This document shows, piece by piece, positions 32,417 to 44,443 of a DNA stretch of 64,000 nucleotides. The notes under the pieces are model-generated. The model ran no database searches, had not been told where the DNA came from, and saw only the letters and a program-made list of their open reading frames with translations. Each line of letters opens with the position of its first letter. Position 1 is the first letter of the stretch. The DNA comes from Gracilariopsis chorda (taxonomy: Eukaryota; Rhodophyta; Florideophyceae; Gracilariales; Gracilariaceae): the NCBI GenBank assembly GCA_003194525.1, contig NBIV01000096.1, positions 186,001 to 250,000 of the forward strand, given 5' to 3'. Made by a program: the position numbers and the translations under genes.

Positions 32417-33220
32417 TTACAGCAAAGAGCTCTCTCTCGCAAGGTTTCTCGCGCGCATAATATCTCTCTCGGTATTTAGTCTGTTTTGGAAGTGAACTAC
32501 AGCTTTTCTGGGTACATGGTTGTCCTCATGATGAGGAACATATTCATACGAACTGTAGTTAGAATAGTCAATCAGCAAGTTGTGGATCTTACAAGCACCT
32601 ATAGTTATAAGAGTAGTTTGATGCAAAGGAAATCTTATTGCAGACCAGAAGATACCAAAACCACATATCAGCATTCGAAATTCCTGTTCAAAGAATGCTC
32701 GCGTTAGAGAATAATATGAATTATATGCATCTTGTCTTGGTGTGAGGTTTCGACCACAGTAAGGCGCCAAAACTCTATACTTGTTTAAGCAGGCATCTTC
32801 TGCCACGACAGCGACCCACGCTGGCAGTTCATCACCATGGAGTAGATTTAATAGTTTTGCGTTAATGAAAGCAGTGGAATCATGCGTGCCAACAGAATGA
32901 ATGGCTGAGAAAAACGAGAATTTGTAGTTTTCCTGTATCGTTGCTTGGAAACAAGGAGTAAAACACTTTTTGCGGTTGTAATACTTCATTAGTTCCGTTT
33001 TGTCTTTCAAAGTAGGGCAGCGAATACTAATTGCAATTCCGTCCAACGCAGCGATGATACCATGGAAAGGACTGTTTCTCAAGCACTGACAAAGTTCTGT
33101 CGTTTTGAACACTCTTGTTCTTTGACTGGAAATTGTATTTGAGGCAAAACACAATCCAATGATAGTATTGTCTTCAAGAAAATATGGTACACCGCTGAAT
33201 TCCAAATACCATATGGCCAC
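32417..33220 (-). CDS. PIF/Harbinger transposase (DDE_Tnp_4), C-terminal two-thirds
   Basis: The catalytic core is visible: GIIAALDGIAISI (first Asp), YYNRKKCFTPCFQATI, HSVGTHDSTAF, WVAVVAEDACLNKYRVLAPY (second Asp), AYNSYYSLTRAFFEQEFRML (Glu) and IGACKIHNLLID. This matches the HARBI1/PIF order, in which the nuclease cuts at TIRs. The N-terminal part appears in another frame at 33308-33535 (FRYVLPQRSIDAKAHIESIS), so the gene has one frame break near 33220-33310. A Myb-like ORF lies directly upstream on the same strand. TIRs were not located. Confidence 0.75.
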   Translation of the reverse strand: MAIWYLEFSGVPYFLEDNTIIGLCFASNTISSQRTRVFKTTELCQCLRNSPFHGIIAALDGIAISIRCPTLKDKTELMKYYNRKKCFTPCFQATIQENYKFSFFSAIHSVGTHDSTAFINAKLLNLLHGDELPAWVAVVAEDACLNKYRVLAPYCGRNLTPRQDAYNSYYSLTRAFFEQEFRMLICGFGIFWSAIRFPLHQTTLITIGACKIHNLLIDYSNYSSYEYVPHHEDNHVPRKAVVHFQNRLNTERDIMRARNLARESSLL

Positions 33221-33634
33221 AGAATTTCAATAGAACTTGCTCTTGCTACCGTTTGTTAAACAACAAACATCATAACCGAAGGTTTTACAGAACGTGAAAT
33301 GTTATAATCATTTTCCTGTAGTCGTTTTTTTTCTGGTTTGTACTTTGGATAGCAGAAACAATTGAGGTTTGGAAAGACGGTAAATCTTTTTGAGCATAAT
33401 GTCTGAAATACTTTCAATGTGTGCCTTTGCGTCAATCGATCGTTGAGGTAGGACGTATCGGAATGCTCGATTGTCGGTTTCTGTCAGTTGCACGTAAATT
33501 TCCGGGCACAAAATGTGCAAGATACACAACATCATAGTTCGTCTTCGTTTCTTTTTCTTTTGTAGGCTTTAGAAATGCTTGATTTTGAAGGAGGTTGAGG
33601 AAATCGGTAGCACTGGAGGAAAGAGTGAGTCGAG

Positions 33635-34290
33635 TCACGATATGGAATTGAAGGGATGAATACTCTTCGGTTCATAATGGAAATGTCCTTCCAGCTTTGT
33701 ACTATTGTTATATAGAGACAACAAAAATGAACAGGTATCGAAAATTTTCCAGTTCCGAGCTAGCCGTTCACAGAATAAGAAAGCCATAGAACCGCCCTTG
33801 GTGCATTTTTTCGAAAATTTCTGGCGTGTTAAACAAGTCATCATCCTCTGTATCCTTTCCCAAATGCTGCAGCTTAGAATCAAACCAAGCGTACTTTTGT
33901 ATGATTCGTGTAAGCTTTTATGGCCATCGGTTGGCAGTTCGTTTGAATCTATGTTTGCTCTCCGCAAGGTTTACTGCTTCTTTGAAGACATAATCAAGCC
34001 TTTTGTTTTGTGCCTCGCGGTTGCATTATCCCGCAGGGGTCATCTTTCTGAAAAGTGTAAGAACTGTGTCATTTTCATAGTACCAAGACTCATTCGTTTG
34101 ACATGATGATGCAGAAGAAGCCGGAACTGTAAACCCTATCAGCAAAGCAGCTGTTTCAGAGACAGCTGTGGCTGGCGCTCTTGTAGCGATAGTATCTACG
34201 CTGCGAGTTGCTATGGGGGTATTACGTATGGCGGGAGCAGCTGTTTTAGGCGCAGTTGAGGCGAAAAGAGCTCGTGTATTTGGTATATGA
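33635..34290 (-). pseudogene. Myb/SANT-like partner ORF of the Harbinger element
   Basis: A frame reads ESWYYENDTVLTLF, then LDYVFKEAVNLAESKHRFKR, WP and KLTRIIQKYAWFDSKLQHLG. This is the W-x...F-x-x-T-x...K-x-x-x-L-x-x-x-Y-x-x-F-x-x-L layout of Myb/SANT-like domains that Harbinger elements need to bind their ends. It is preceded by an Ala/Thr-rich leader. At least two in-frame stops (after TPAG and after NRWP) show decay. Position upstream of the transposase supports the pairing. Confidence 0.5.
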
Positions 34291-34528
34291 GTTGCAGAGG
34301 GGTTTTGAGTGTAGGAAAACGAACATTGAGAATGTGTAATGGTGAGCAGGCTATGTGGTTGAGCTGGAAAAGGACAGAGCGTTGCTGGTCGAAATATTTA
34401 AGGTCGCCAAGCAGAATACCAACGCAGTACCTAGCAAAGGATAGTGCAAATTTAAAGTCACTGTGGCCATAGATTCTATTACGTATTTAATTTTATTTAG
34501 TTTATACAAGATAGTTTCCCGAGGTCCG

Positions 34529-34810
34529 TGATAAGCTTGTGTGGGTAACATATCGGGCACCCACGCAGCTTGGTGTCACCTACGCAAACTATCTAGTATT
34601 GCGTAGGTGCCAGTTACGGCAGGAGATTAGGTTCACAGGTAAATAGCCTCTTTGAATATTTATTAGTCTAGTTTAGTATAAAAGGCAAAACTAGATGGCT
34701 TCACCCATCTAGCCTGAAACGATCTTCACTATTTTTTCTGTTCAAATTGACTCTCATCAACATCATCATCATTGTTTGTACAAATTGTCTTTAATCATTG
34801 TAGTACAACA
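34529..34810 (+). repeat. Left LTR of the plus-strand copia element
   Basis: About 282 bp aligning to 40706-40994. It includes a TATAAAAGG-like promoter stretch near 34676 and a short stem formed by ACTAGATG and CATCTAG. Confidence 0.8.
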
Positions 34811-35339
34811 TTTGCAACTAAAGTACTTGAAGATTGAAATATCAACATTTAATATTGGTAGAAAACCTATTTTATTGTCGTCCATTACACTCTTCAATAC
34901 TGCGCTTGTGGTCGCTTATTCAAGAGTGCAAAACAAAAAATGGTGCCTTGTTCTTACTAAAAAGCATAAGTTTAAAAGTAAGTATTCTTTACTTCTTTCA
35001 CGACACTAGGCATAATATCTAACCTAGCTTTATTCTGCCCAGTGCCACGAAGCGAAAGTTCCTCGAAATTTTCGTCAGTTCGGTCGGACCATTCAACGCC
35101 TTTGATGGTGGCGGCGGCTATCGTGAACTTCGAGGCAGGAGTTACGAGAGAAGAATTGTCTTCGGAAAATTCAACATCTTGCCAGCAAGTTACCAGGAAT
35201 CTAACTGTTATACATCGTGAAACCGCTGCTGTCAACCAAACAACTGACCATACACGTGGCAGTGAGCCCGATTAAGACCCTCTACCAAAGCGACGTGCCA
35301 TACACATCACACGACTGGCACACCAATTCGAAAGGCGAC

Positions 35340-35580
35340 GCCAAAAATGAAACTAAAAAGCAGCATTTCATAAACTGCAAAATATGTGATATTCCGTTGG
35401 TCAGCCAATCCCAATTCAAAGTAAATCTATGAGGAATCAGGCAGAAAAGAAACGAACGCCGTGCCAACTACACTGACAATAACATAACGTGTCGCTTTTG
35501 TGACATTAGGTTCACAGAAGCGCACGACCTGCAAGTACATTACACAAGCCGCCGTCATAGAGCCCAGAAGAACTGTCTTA
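35340..35580 (+). pseudogene. Degenerate pair of C2H2 (U1/matrin-type) zinc fingers
   Basis: CKICDIPLVSQSQF and CRFCDIRFTEAHDLQVHYTS followed by RRH show the C-x2-C-x12-H-x5-H spacing of RNA-binding fingers. They are tandem in one frame. The position between LTR and gag is unusual for copia elements. Confidence 0.45.
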
Positions 35581-35629
35581 GCAGTGAAATAGTTGTATTA
35601 ATAGTAAATCTCATTTTTAAACTAAGAAG

Positions 35630-35790
35630 CACGCATAAAACAAAAACTAATAAAAAACCAAAGCAAGAACACAAATATAAGCTGAACTAAAACGAAAAAA
35701 GCAAAGAAAAACAATGAAAAGAAAAGGAAAGAAAAGAAATTAAACGAAGAAAAAGAAAAAAGGAAGAGAAGAACAAATAAACAAAAAGTG
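35630..35790 (+). other. Purine-rich (A-rich) tract
   Basis: About 160 bp almost entirely A and G on the plus strand (runs such as AAAGAAAAAC and GAAGAAAAAG), non-coding, inside the old copia element. Confidence 0.7.
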
Positions 35791-37134
35791 CATTTAGAGT
35801 GTACTTGATTAGATTACAATTGAAAGTTATGACACCTTTACTTTCAGTGCTCAAAGTAACTCTAAAGATATAACCAGGCCCACTCCGTTCCCGGCCACTG
35901 AATACTCTTTTACCGTTTCCACTACAAGGCACAAATATGAATATGCTCCCAATCCATCCATCTCCTCCACCTCTCTCCCAGAATACAAGAAGACCATTCG
36001 ACCAAGCCCTGTGAATTTTGAATACCATCCAACATTCAATGCTACACACTATCCTTTCTTACCAAAACGATGTTGTGGATCCTACCCGTGATCAACTCAT
36101 CGAATATACTTCTGGATAGTATCCTCCAGATGTATTTCCTAATACACAATTGGCATCAAATGTCGCATTATTTTGTTCTCTTGCACGAATAATTGTTCGC
36201 TTTGGTGGCAATTTATCTGTGCATACTTCGCAAAGTACATTGCTAAAACTTGCAAACACCATTTACTCTACCCCCGAGGGAAGGGAAATAGTGGAAAGGT
36301 GTATCGATAATGTTCAATGATCTTCCACTTCAATGGCTTCGGCTATCCCAGTCACGAATTGAATCAGGGGGATCACATGAACACTCCCATCCCTTACAAG
36401 CTTGAAGATCCAACTGTGCATCAGATAACTGTTGATCCTACAAGGCCTCCGACATTAATCGCTATCCCAAAAGGTGCCCATAACATTTCAATGAGGTTAA
36501 AGAATAAAGAGGCGAACTTCTCAGGAGCGTCAGGGACGACTATTTCATCAAGTGCAAGAGAGCTTCAGAAGACTATCTGGTACTGGAGCAAAAGCACCTT
36601 CTTTTTCTCCACTACATCCTCTGGGATACTGCAAAGCTCTATCTTACAAGTAATGGCATTACGACAGCAAGCTCAGTACAATCTCCAAACGACATAATGG
36701 AGAACAAGTTCAACTCCTTCGCAAAACAGAAGGAAATTGAAAATCTTCTCTCTAATCTTGGTTTTGAATCATTCGGTCCTGACTCTACGTCCGAAACTCC
36801 TACTCTGGTGAAAGTAGAAACAAAAATATCCAGACTTGCACCGCAAGATCCATCTCACTGGGTCTCGAAAGCAAACAAAATAACGTATCTTTGAAAAGCA
36901 GTAATAGAAAATTCATTGGCCAGTAACCAAATAATTTGACTCGATACCGAGCATTTCTCCAATGAAGAGTTTTATACGCCGCTTGAAAGCTTGATCCTGC
37001 GAGAGAAAGAAGAATCCAACGCTCATCAGACGACAAGCATATACAGATTGTCCCATGAGTCAAACAAACCAGAGTTACTGCGCCAAACGAAGAAATAGTT
37101 TCGGCCAGCAGGCTACGGTAAACACAAGAACAAT

Positions 37135-37491
37135 GTGAATCCACATCTCAGTACGCGCATTTGTTTCAATTGTAGTGAAAAAGGACATATCCTCAGCCAC
37201 TGTTGTCATCCCAAAGATGTTAGCGCTATCGCAGCTTTCAAAGTCCAGATATACCAGAATTCTAAGTACTCGAATCAGAATCATACCCTGAAACAGATCT
37301 TGTTCAAAATCTGTGATCAAGTAGATACATCCGGTATGCAAGACACTGAGACTTTCTTCAACTTATCTTGCAAGGAGACGGGCACAATCAATGCAGATGT
37401 CGAAGAGAAGAACTTCGGAGCAAACGACGAAGCAGAAACAGTTTTCAATGAACTAGACGCTGCCTCATTCTCATTTAGACTGGAGTTTTAG
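37135..37491 (+). pseudogene. copia gag zinc-knuckle region
   Basis: ICFNCSEKGHILSHC fits the C-x2-C-x4-H-x4-C nucleocapsid knuckle. It belongs to the gag part of the 34529-40994 fossil; gag-like sequence starts near 36317. Confidence 0.7.
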
Positions 37492-38329
37492 AGCGGAACT
37501 CTCACAAACGTGGGTATTTTAATAAAATGAGATATGTTCCAAACGACTCAGTGCATAAAGTCCAGAAACAGTTCAGACGACGCTTGAAGTCTTCTCTAGT
37601 ATCCAAAAATAAAATCAACGCTGACACTTCTAGTACTCTTAATGGTGGATGTCTTGACTTCGGAGCTGAAAGATCTGTTATTGATAAAGCTAAAGCGAAA
37701 TAGTACTGCGTATAATACGAAATGAAACCACAGAAAACCATGTATCGCATTCGCTACGGACTAGGAAGCTCCAATTTTCAAAGCACCGCTCAGCTCCCAG
37801 TAACATTTCTGACCCAGACGGACGATTGCTCGACCTATACGTCGACATCATAGACTGCGATATGCACCTTCTGCTTAGCATGGATTTAATGGATCGTGAA
37901 CATCTCTACATAGACGAAACTGAAAATAATTTGGTATAAAAGAACAGCTGGAGCAGGCCAGTAACTCGCAAACTCGTTCATCTTAATGTTGAGTGGACTT
38001 ATTATACCAATTACTTCACGAAGTCAGAACTGCGTAAAAAGCACCTCCATTTCTACCAACCAACTGTAGACTAACTGTTCAACTTATTCAAGCGTGCAAA
38101 ACCTGGTGATGCAAACAAGGAAACAAGAGATATACTACGGGACATAACAAAGGCGTTTCAGAGGTGTCAACGATTTACGCCAAAGCCCCACCGATGTTGA
38201 GTTTCTTTCCCACAAGGAGTCGTTTTCAATCAGAATCCTGCCATTGATCTGTTTTTCATTAACGAGAAACCAGTTTTACATGATTTTCAAACACATTTCA
38301 GCGCCACTAGATTTCTAAAAGGCCAATAG

Positions 38330-38866
38330 TTGGGTGCAGTTTGGAGCACATTTGTAGAGCGCTGGGCTGCGGTCTACACAGGCTCTCCAGAATCAATTCT
38401 TTGTGACCAAGGTTCACTACTCATTTCTTCGAATTGGGAAGATGTAATGACTGAATTTGGAATTGATTTCTATCCCTCTGGAGTAGAAATTCAGAACTCT
38501 ATTGGAGCAGGAGAGCGATATCACGACCCTCATCGTCACATCTTTCATAAAATTCAGTTTGACGCCAACATTAAGCACGATGATATGATACTTGCTACAG
38601 CAGTGAAAACCACGAACCACACTATGACTTCAGAAGGCCTTGTTACCTTTCTTCTCGTCTTTAGAGAACTGCCCAGATTTCCTGGAACACATAAGATGCT
38701 TCCGGATCAAGAAGGTCGCATGCAAGCTCTTTTGACAGCGCGGTCTGAAATGCAAATCATTGACAATGAAATTCGACTGAAGCGAGCCTTAGAGTCACGG
38801 CTAACAGATCCAGTTTGCTGCAAATTTACCCTCGGACAGCAAGTCTTGATCTATCGAGAGAAATAA
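38330..38866 (+). pseudogene. copia integrase region
   Basis: Retroviral-type integrase core traces (ESILCDQGSLLISSNW, then GAGERYHDPH) in the expected place before the reverse transcriptase of the 34529-40994 fossil. Confidence 0.6.
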
Positions 38867-39223
38867 CAGCCCCAATGGACTGGTCTCTTTACGGTCACCA
38901 AGATATCAGGCAAACATATGAAGGAGTGCAAAGTGCCACACAGCGTTTCTCAAGCAAAACCATTTACTTCTGATCAGCAAAGTGATCCCCCAAATCCTGA
39001 AAAACGCAACTTCCCTAATAAATTTGAGCACTTGGTCAACTACAGGCTTCCCAATTTGAAAGAAAATCAGCTCAGCTCAGAAAACGTCGAAGTTCATGAC
39101 GTTAGCCTGTATTTTGTAGAAGTATCTAGCCACCTATTCAAAACCGAAGTATTGGACCCCAAATAACCTCCAAGACACTCCGAGAAGTTTTCAGATGCCA
39201 AGAAGAAGGGGATAGAAGGACTT

Positions 39224-40633
39224 ATGAAGAAAAGAACGTGGAAAGTAGTTTCGAAAGCCAATCTTCCCGAAGAAGCAAATATCATAGCATCTCGTTTCGT
39301 TCTTGCAATAAAAAACCCAGGAACCACAGAGGAACTTTACAAAGCAAGATTAGTAGCTCAAGGTTTTTCTGACAAAGACCAGAACTATTTAATCCACATT
39401 GCGACTACTGTGAGGTATGGTATGACCAGGCTCGTTATGTAAACTGTAGCAATTCATATGTGTGCCATATGGAGCCATGATGTATCCCAAGCGTACATAA
39501 CATGTAACCAGAATCTTGCAGGTACCATTTACACCAAACTGCCACCGGATATGAACCTTTCAAGTGATTACGTGCTTCTTCTGATAAAACTGCTTTACGG
39601 ACTAAATGATGCTAGCGAATATTGGAACATAAAGATCATGTCCCACGTCAAGAACGATTTGAAGATGGGCCCCCTCAAAGCAGATATTTCAGCTTTCTTC
39701 AAAATATGTGAGCGGAGATTCACCAAACATCTTGGGTCGTACGTCGATGACTCGACTATTACAGGAACGAAAGATTTCATGACATTGACCAACGAGACCC
39801 TGGAAAGATTTGAATCTCGGAATAGAATTCATGATAAATTCCAATTTGCAGGCATGCAAATAGTATCAGAAACAGGAAAGTATGAGATATATCAGGAAGA
39901 TTATTTGCAGAAGATTGACCTTATGAATAAACAAGATTCATTTCAGGAATTTCGTTCGAAGCGCGCCCAACTGGCTTGGATCGTTTACTCTTATCCAAAC
40001 ATTTCATACTTCGTTAACAAAACGGCACAAATCAGGAAGGAAAATTTCAATTCTAAGATCATCAACTGGAGGAATAAGGTCATTAAGCAGCTGAAATCAG
40101 AAAACTCAAGAGTCCGTTACAGTCAATTAGAGAAAACATCCATTCATCTACGGGTTTACTGAAACGCTTCTTTCTCTATCAACGACGATATGAATTTTCA
40201 GCTGCGATATCTAGTGCTACTTGCAGACATGTATAACAAGTGCAACGTTATTCATTATCGGAGTTACAAGAGTCGTCGAGTTATGAGATCAGTACTAGGA
40301 GCAGAATTTCATGCGTTTGCTGACGCATTTGACTACTCCTTTACATTGAAACACGATCTGGAACATACACTGGAGCAGTCCATCCCGTTAAGAATGTTTA
40401 CCGATTCCAAATGTCTCTTTGATGTGATAACTAAACCTTCTGTGACTGCCGAGAAAATAGTGTTAATAGATATCAAGTCCGTTCATGAGGCATACAATTC
40501 CCAAGAAATATCAGATGACGGTCTTGTTATATCTGAAAACAATCCGGCTAATATTATTAAGAAGAACATTTCTAACGAAGTGTACACCTCAGTTGCATCC
40601 AAGAATAAGGAATACCACAAAACTAAGCGATGA
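39224..40633 (+). pseudogene. copia reverse transcriptase and RNase H region
   Basis: Copia motifs: KARLVAQGFSDKDQNY, SHDVSQAYITC, LLYGLNDASEYWN, GSYVDDSTITGT, then the RNase H part SRRVMRSVLGAEFHAFAD. Part of the 34529-40994 fossil. Confidence 0.8.
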
Positions 40634-40705
40634 ATACTTCCAGACTGGAACAAGACGTAATACAGTCTACCAATAGAGATAACTTGATTAAAGAAGAAAA
40701 GCGAG

Positions 40706-40994
40706 TCATAAGCTTGCGTTGGTAACACACTGGGCATCGACGCAACTTTCAGACACAAACGCAAACTATGTAGTATTGCGCAGGTGCCGATTACGGCAAA
40801 GAGTCCGTCTTGGGTTCACAGAGGAATAGCCTCTGTAAATATTTTATAGTCGAGTCTATTATAAGAGGCAAAGACTAGATGGCTTCAGTCATCTAGTCTG
40901 GTACCATCGTCACTATCATCTTTGTTCAGCTTTACTCTCATCAACATCATCATCATGACTACGAAAACTCTTCTGTACTCATTGTATTACAACA
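40706..40994 (+). repeat. Right LTR of the plus-strand copia element
   Basis: Pairs with 34529-34810. A purine-rich tract (AAGAAGAAAAGCGAG) lies just before it. It holds a clean stem, GACTAGATG with CATCTAGTC. Its end abuts the dispersed repeat at 40995. Confidence 0.8.
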
Positions 40995-41281
40995 CGTATC
41001 GGGTTTACCCTTGTATGCAGCAACTGAAATAAATGTGATTGGCCGCGACGCCCGATCAATGGTATGTTGTTTGGAGTTCCATAAGCGGTGAAGGGAGGCC
41101 CTGGTCTGGGGTTGCGGGTTTAAGATATTTTTAGGGGGTATAGATTCTTAACAATGATTGGAGCCTTGGTCTCGGGCTTTATTGTTGGCGTGTCAAATGT
41201 GAGCAACAGCTGAAACAAGAGAATGGTAAGCAATTCTACCCCGTTGTCAACACATGGCGATTAGGGTGGGAATCACGTATC
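40995..41281. repeat. Dispersed repeat R, copy 1
   Basis: About 287 bp, roughly 90% identical by eye to 56058-56345 upstream of the NB-ARC gene. Both copies begin CACGTAT-x-GGGTTTACCC (the CA of copy 1 overlaps the LTR end) and end GAATCACGTAT. Non-coding. Copy 1 is followed by the GTATC target site of the minus-strand copia. Confidence 0.85.
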
Positions 41282-41283
41282 CC

Positions 41284-41622
41284 TGAGGATCTCTTCAATT
41301 GCGGGCTCCTTTGCGTTGGCACGGCGATAAGCGCAATCCGTAATCGGTAGTTTCCAAGCAGTAGTAGGATACTAGAACGTTGTAGGATATAATAGACTTA
41401 GAAGACCAGAGCTGACAACAGCCTCTGTACGCAGCCGACACGGACAAACTTGTTTCCCTCTACTGCTAATCTTCTACTTCGTCTATCTTGTTTGTGCGAA
41501 GTAGTTTCCGATACGGTTCAGTAGCTAGTCTAAATAAAATTATTCTAACTACCAAAACGGTCTAGAAGCTCCTGTCCGAACGGAAGATTCGACGCAACTA
41601 CGGCTTACAGCAACACATTCAC
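41284..41622 (-). repeat. 3' LTR of the minus-strand copia
   Basis: Direct repeat of 52967-53306; GTATC precedes it. Confidence 0.8.
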
Positions 41623-42033
41623 ATTCCCTCCACTTGCCAAGAAGCTCCAATTCGATAGAACATCTTCAGCAAGAAGATCAGGCAGAAAAATAGGCCGTAT
41701 GGTAGCGTCACATGCGTACCAAAGTGGTTAAACCAAGACTCGAACCCAAGGCCTCCGCTTTGGTACCTGCCACGTGGCATTTGTCATATAAATACCAGGC
41801 AGTTTGCTCGGAGCTGCCAGTGAGAACTGATATTCGTCAATAAACGTGGGGGGGCGGATGGGCTTAGCTGTGGCCCCACCATGGGTACCGCAGAATTGAG
41901 GGGTCCGCCTAAGGTGGATAAGAGGGGCTCTCTGGATTCCATGCCGTACGCTTCCGTTCTTGCTTTTGTCCGAACGGGTATCCATGAGCACAGAACAAAA
42001 GTGGAGAACCTTTTTGAACTTAAGCAAAGAGCC

Positions 42034-43482
42034 TCACCAAAGCGCATACATGATCGTGCGGTTATTACTGCACATCGTGCAAACCAAAGCGGCGATGCAA
42101 GTTACCATTCCTATACGGGCATTCAATAGTGCACGACAGAAGTTCAGTGAATGGATTAAATTTGCGAATAGAACCCGTGCGGTCAATCCAAAACCAGACC
42201 AAAGTGGTATAACCACAAGAGTAGCCCGAAATCGATTATGCCAAAAGGCAATTATCCGAGCGGATAATGTATTGCCCAGGGTTGGCATGCCACTATGCGG
42301 TAGCAAGAGCATTCCGAATCGGTGTAGGGTCAGTCATCTTGGTCAAATGATCAGCTACGTTCTGACCACTCCTGATAAAACCGATGTCAGAAATCTGTTT
42401 CGAGCGGTATCCCTCGCGAGCAATCGCAATATCAATCATCAAACTTTTCTCCGAAGTCCCTGATCCTTTATGGATAGTGTCAAACAGAGACTTCGAATCC
42501 GTAAGTAGACAAACCGGTTATGGGTTTCGGTTGACCAAAAGTCCGATTTCTGCCGAAAGCGTGTATGCGACATCGAACATGTCAGCGAATGCAATTAGCT
42601 CAGCTGCTAGGATCGAACGGGTGACGCGACGAGCCTTATAAGACTTGAAGATCAGAAAGATTAATTTTCGAAAACGGTCAGAGAGTAGCACAATGTATCC
42701 CAGTTGAGAAGTTAAGTCCGAATTGTTGGCAAAAGAAGCGTCGGAAACACCAAGGATACGGATGGATTCGATACTCAAAGACCCGAACGGGATGGAAACG
42801 TCATAAGCCTTGACGTATTCAATCGTTTTGTTGATTTGATTCAATATCCGAATGCAGTCTTCCTCAAAGCCTTCTCTTGTCACCTGAGTGAATTGAGATA
42901 ACTGATAAAGGATATCAATCCTCGAGTGAGCGAGCCATGCGAGCTTCATCCGAACGGACGTAAAGCTTGCATACATACCGTCAGCTGGAATAGGTAGGGT
43001 CTTTGCGACATATTGTCGCTGAGTGATCTGCATATTTCCCGAGCGGTCACGCTCAATTCCAAAACCAGTGAAGGTGCGAGGTAAGTCCGAGTCGGGTTTA
43101 GTATCGAACTGTTCTTGGGATCGGCGGCAGAGTTCACGAAACTCGTTCGTTCCCGTGCGGAATAGGTCATCAACATAAGAACCAGACAGTCCTTCAAGGG
43201 TACCATCGCGGATTAGGTAGTAGAGCGCTGGGTCGCAGCGCAATGCTTTCATTCCTAAATCTGAACGGTGATGCTTATCCATGGTAGCGAACCAGAGGTC
43301 TCCTGATTTACAAAGTCCGTACTGTGGAGCAATGGAACCGATAGTACCGGTGGCGAAGACATTCATATAGAATTTTTTACCTCGTAAGATGACGTGTCTA
43401 TGGTTATGAAGTACCCCCTGTTTTGGGTTGATTTGGAACAGTCGATAATGGGTACCTTCACCGGTGAATCGGGCATTGGACC
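42034..43482 (-). pseudogene. copia reverse transcriptase and RNase H (minus strand)
   Basis: LFQINPKQGVLHNHRHVIL, the catalytic block GSYVDDLFRTGTNEF, GYIVLLSDRF and KARRVTRSILAAELIAFADM mark a copia polymerase. The upstream edge is set by the start of the gypsy LTR at 43483. Confidence 0.85.
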
Positions 43483-44443
43483 TGTGTACAGGTGGTATAC
43501 TGTACTGTGTGGACACCTGGCAGGTGGATGTTGGTGGCACAGTCGTGCGGGGCACCCTGACAGTGGGTTGACCACGTGTATGGACCTCGTAAGGTGTGCA
43601 CCATTTTACTTAATTGTTTTAGTTTATTTCAGTAGAACTTACTTAGGTGAGGCTGGCCTCAACCGACCTCCCCTACAGTAAAAGGCGACTGAGTCGCGTC
43701 TTCCTCCCGAAGGATGAGCTATAGTCGTATCCACCTACGTAGGTTCACTACTTTTCGCGGAGGGTAACTACGGCTGGTTTTGGTGCGTCTACTCCTCAGG
43801 GTCATGTAGGAAGCTCCATCTATTGGTTCTACTTATCATCCGGAAGTACGGATTGTCCTGAGACTGTGATCGGTTTCCGCCCCTGTAGAAGGCATTATTT
43901 CGTTGTTCCTTATCGTTGTCGCTCCGCATACGGACCTGTCACCGCTTGTCGCACGGTCCGCGGCTCTGCTCTGGGTTGTGCTTTCCCACGAGCGTTCACG
44001 GTCCTACGGTATCCCTTTTCCCTATCTCTTTTCCCCCTCTTTTCCGGGTTTTCCCGAATTCCCTGTTGGTCTTACTACCCCTTGGTCCCTCACCTCTGCA
44101 GGTATATCCAGTAACCGTCTCCGGTCTTACACCCGGCGTGCACTGCACTGAGTACGGGCAGAGGGCTCTTCCGCTATGTTCACCTCCATAGAGGGCGGAC
44201 CCCGGACATCTGGTAAGCGAACTCTCTTCAGAGGGTTTTGCTCTACATTTTGGTCTCCCGACCTAGAAAGGGATTAAAATCAATTGTTCCTCGTTTGAGG
44301 TTGGAAGTAGAGTTACCCCTTTTTCCCCTTTTGAGGGTCGTTCCTGTTGTTCAACCAGTCATTGGGTTGATCGAAGGCGATTCTCCTCGTTTCTCCGCAA
44401 TTCGGAAGTTTGGTGAAGTTGTTTTGACTTTCCCGAGTTTCGA

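Larger units (their letters stand above)
34529..40994 (+). mobile_element. Ty1/copia LTR retrotransposon, old and broken
   Basis: The parts lie in copia order: left LTR, gag-like region with a CCHC knuckle, protease remnant, integrase, reverse transcriptase, RNase H, right LTR. Both LTRs share the start (ATAAGCTTG then GGTAACA) and the CATCAACATCATCATCAT stretch near the end. The LTRs differ strongly (by eye about a quarter of positions), so this is the oldest LTR element in the window. No clear target duplication remains. It has many breaks (well over ten). A degenerate pair of C2H2 fingers at 35340-35580 lies inside and may be a later passenger. Confidence 0.85.

Noticed and set aside
41700-41790. 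tRNA gene on the minus strand (GGTTCGAGTC box)
   Set aside because: Only a T-arm-like part is present, no D arm or acceptor pairing. It lies inside the copia fossil and is part of a GGTACCAAAG / CTTTGGTAC inverted repeat.
43866-44191. Overlapping plus-strand ORFs within the gypsy LTR and leader
   Set aside because: Pyrimidine-rich LTR sequence is open in several frames; no protein features.
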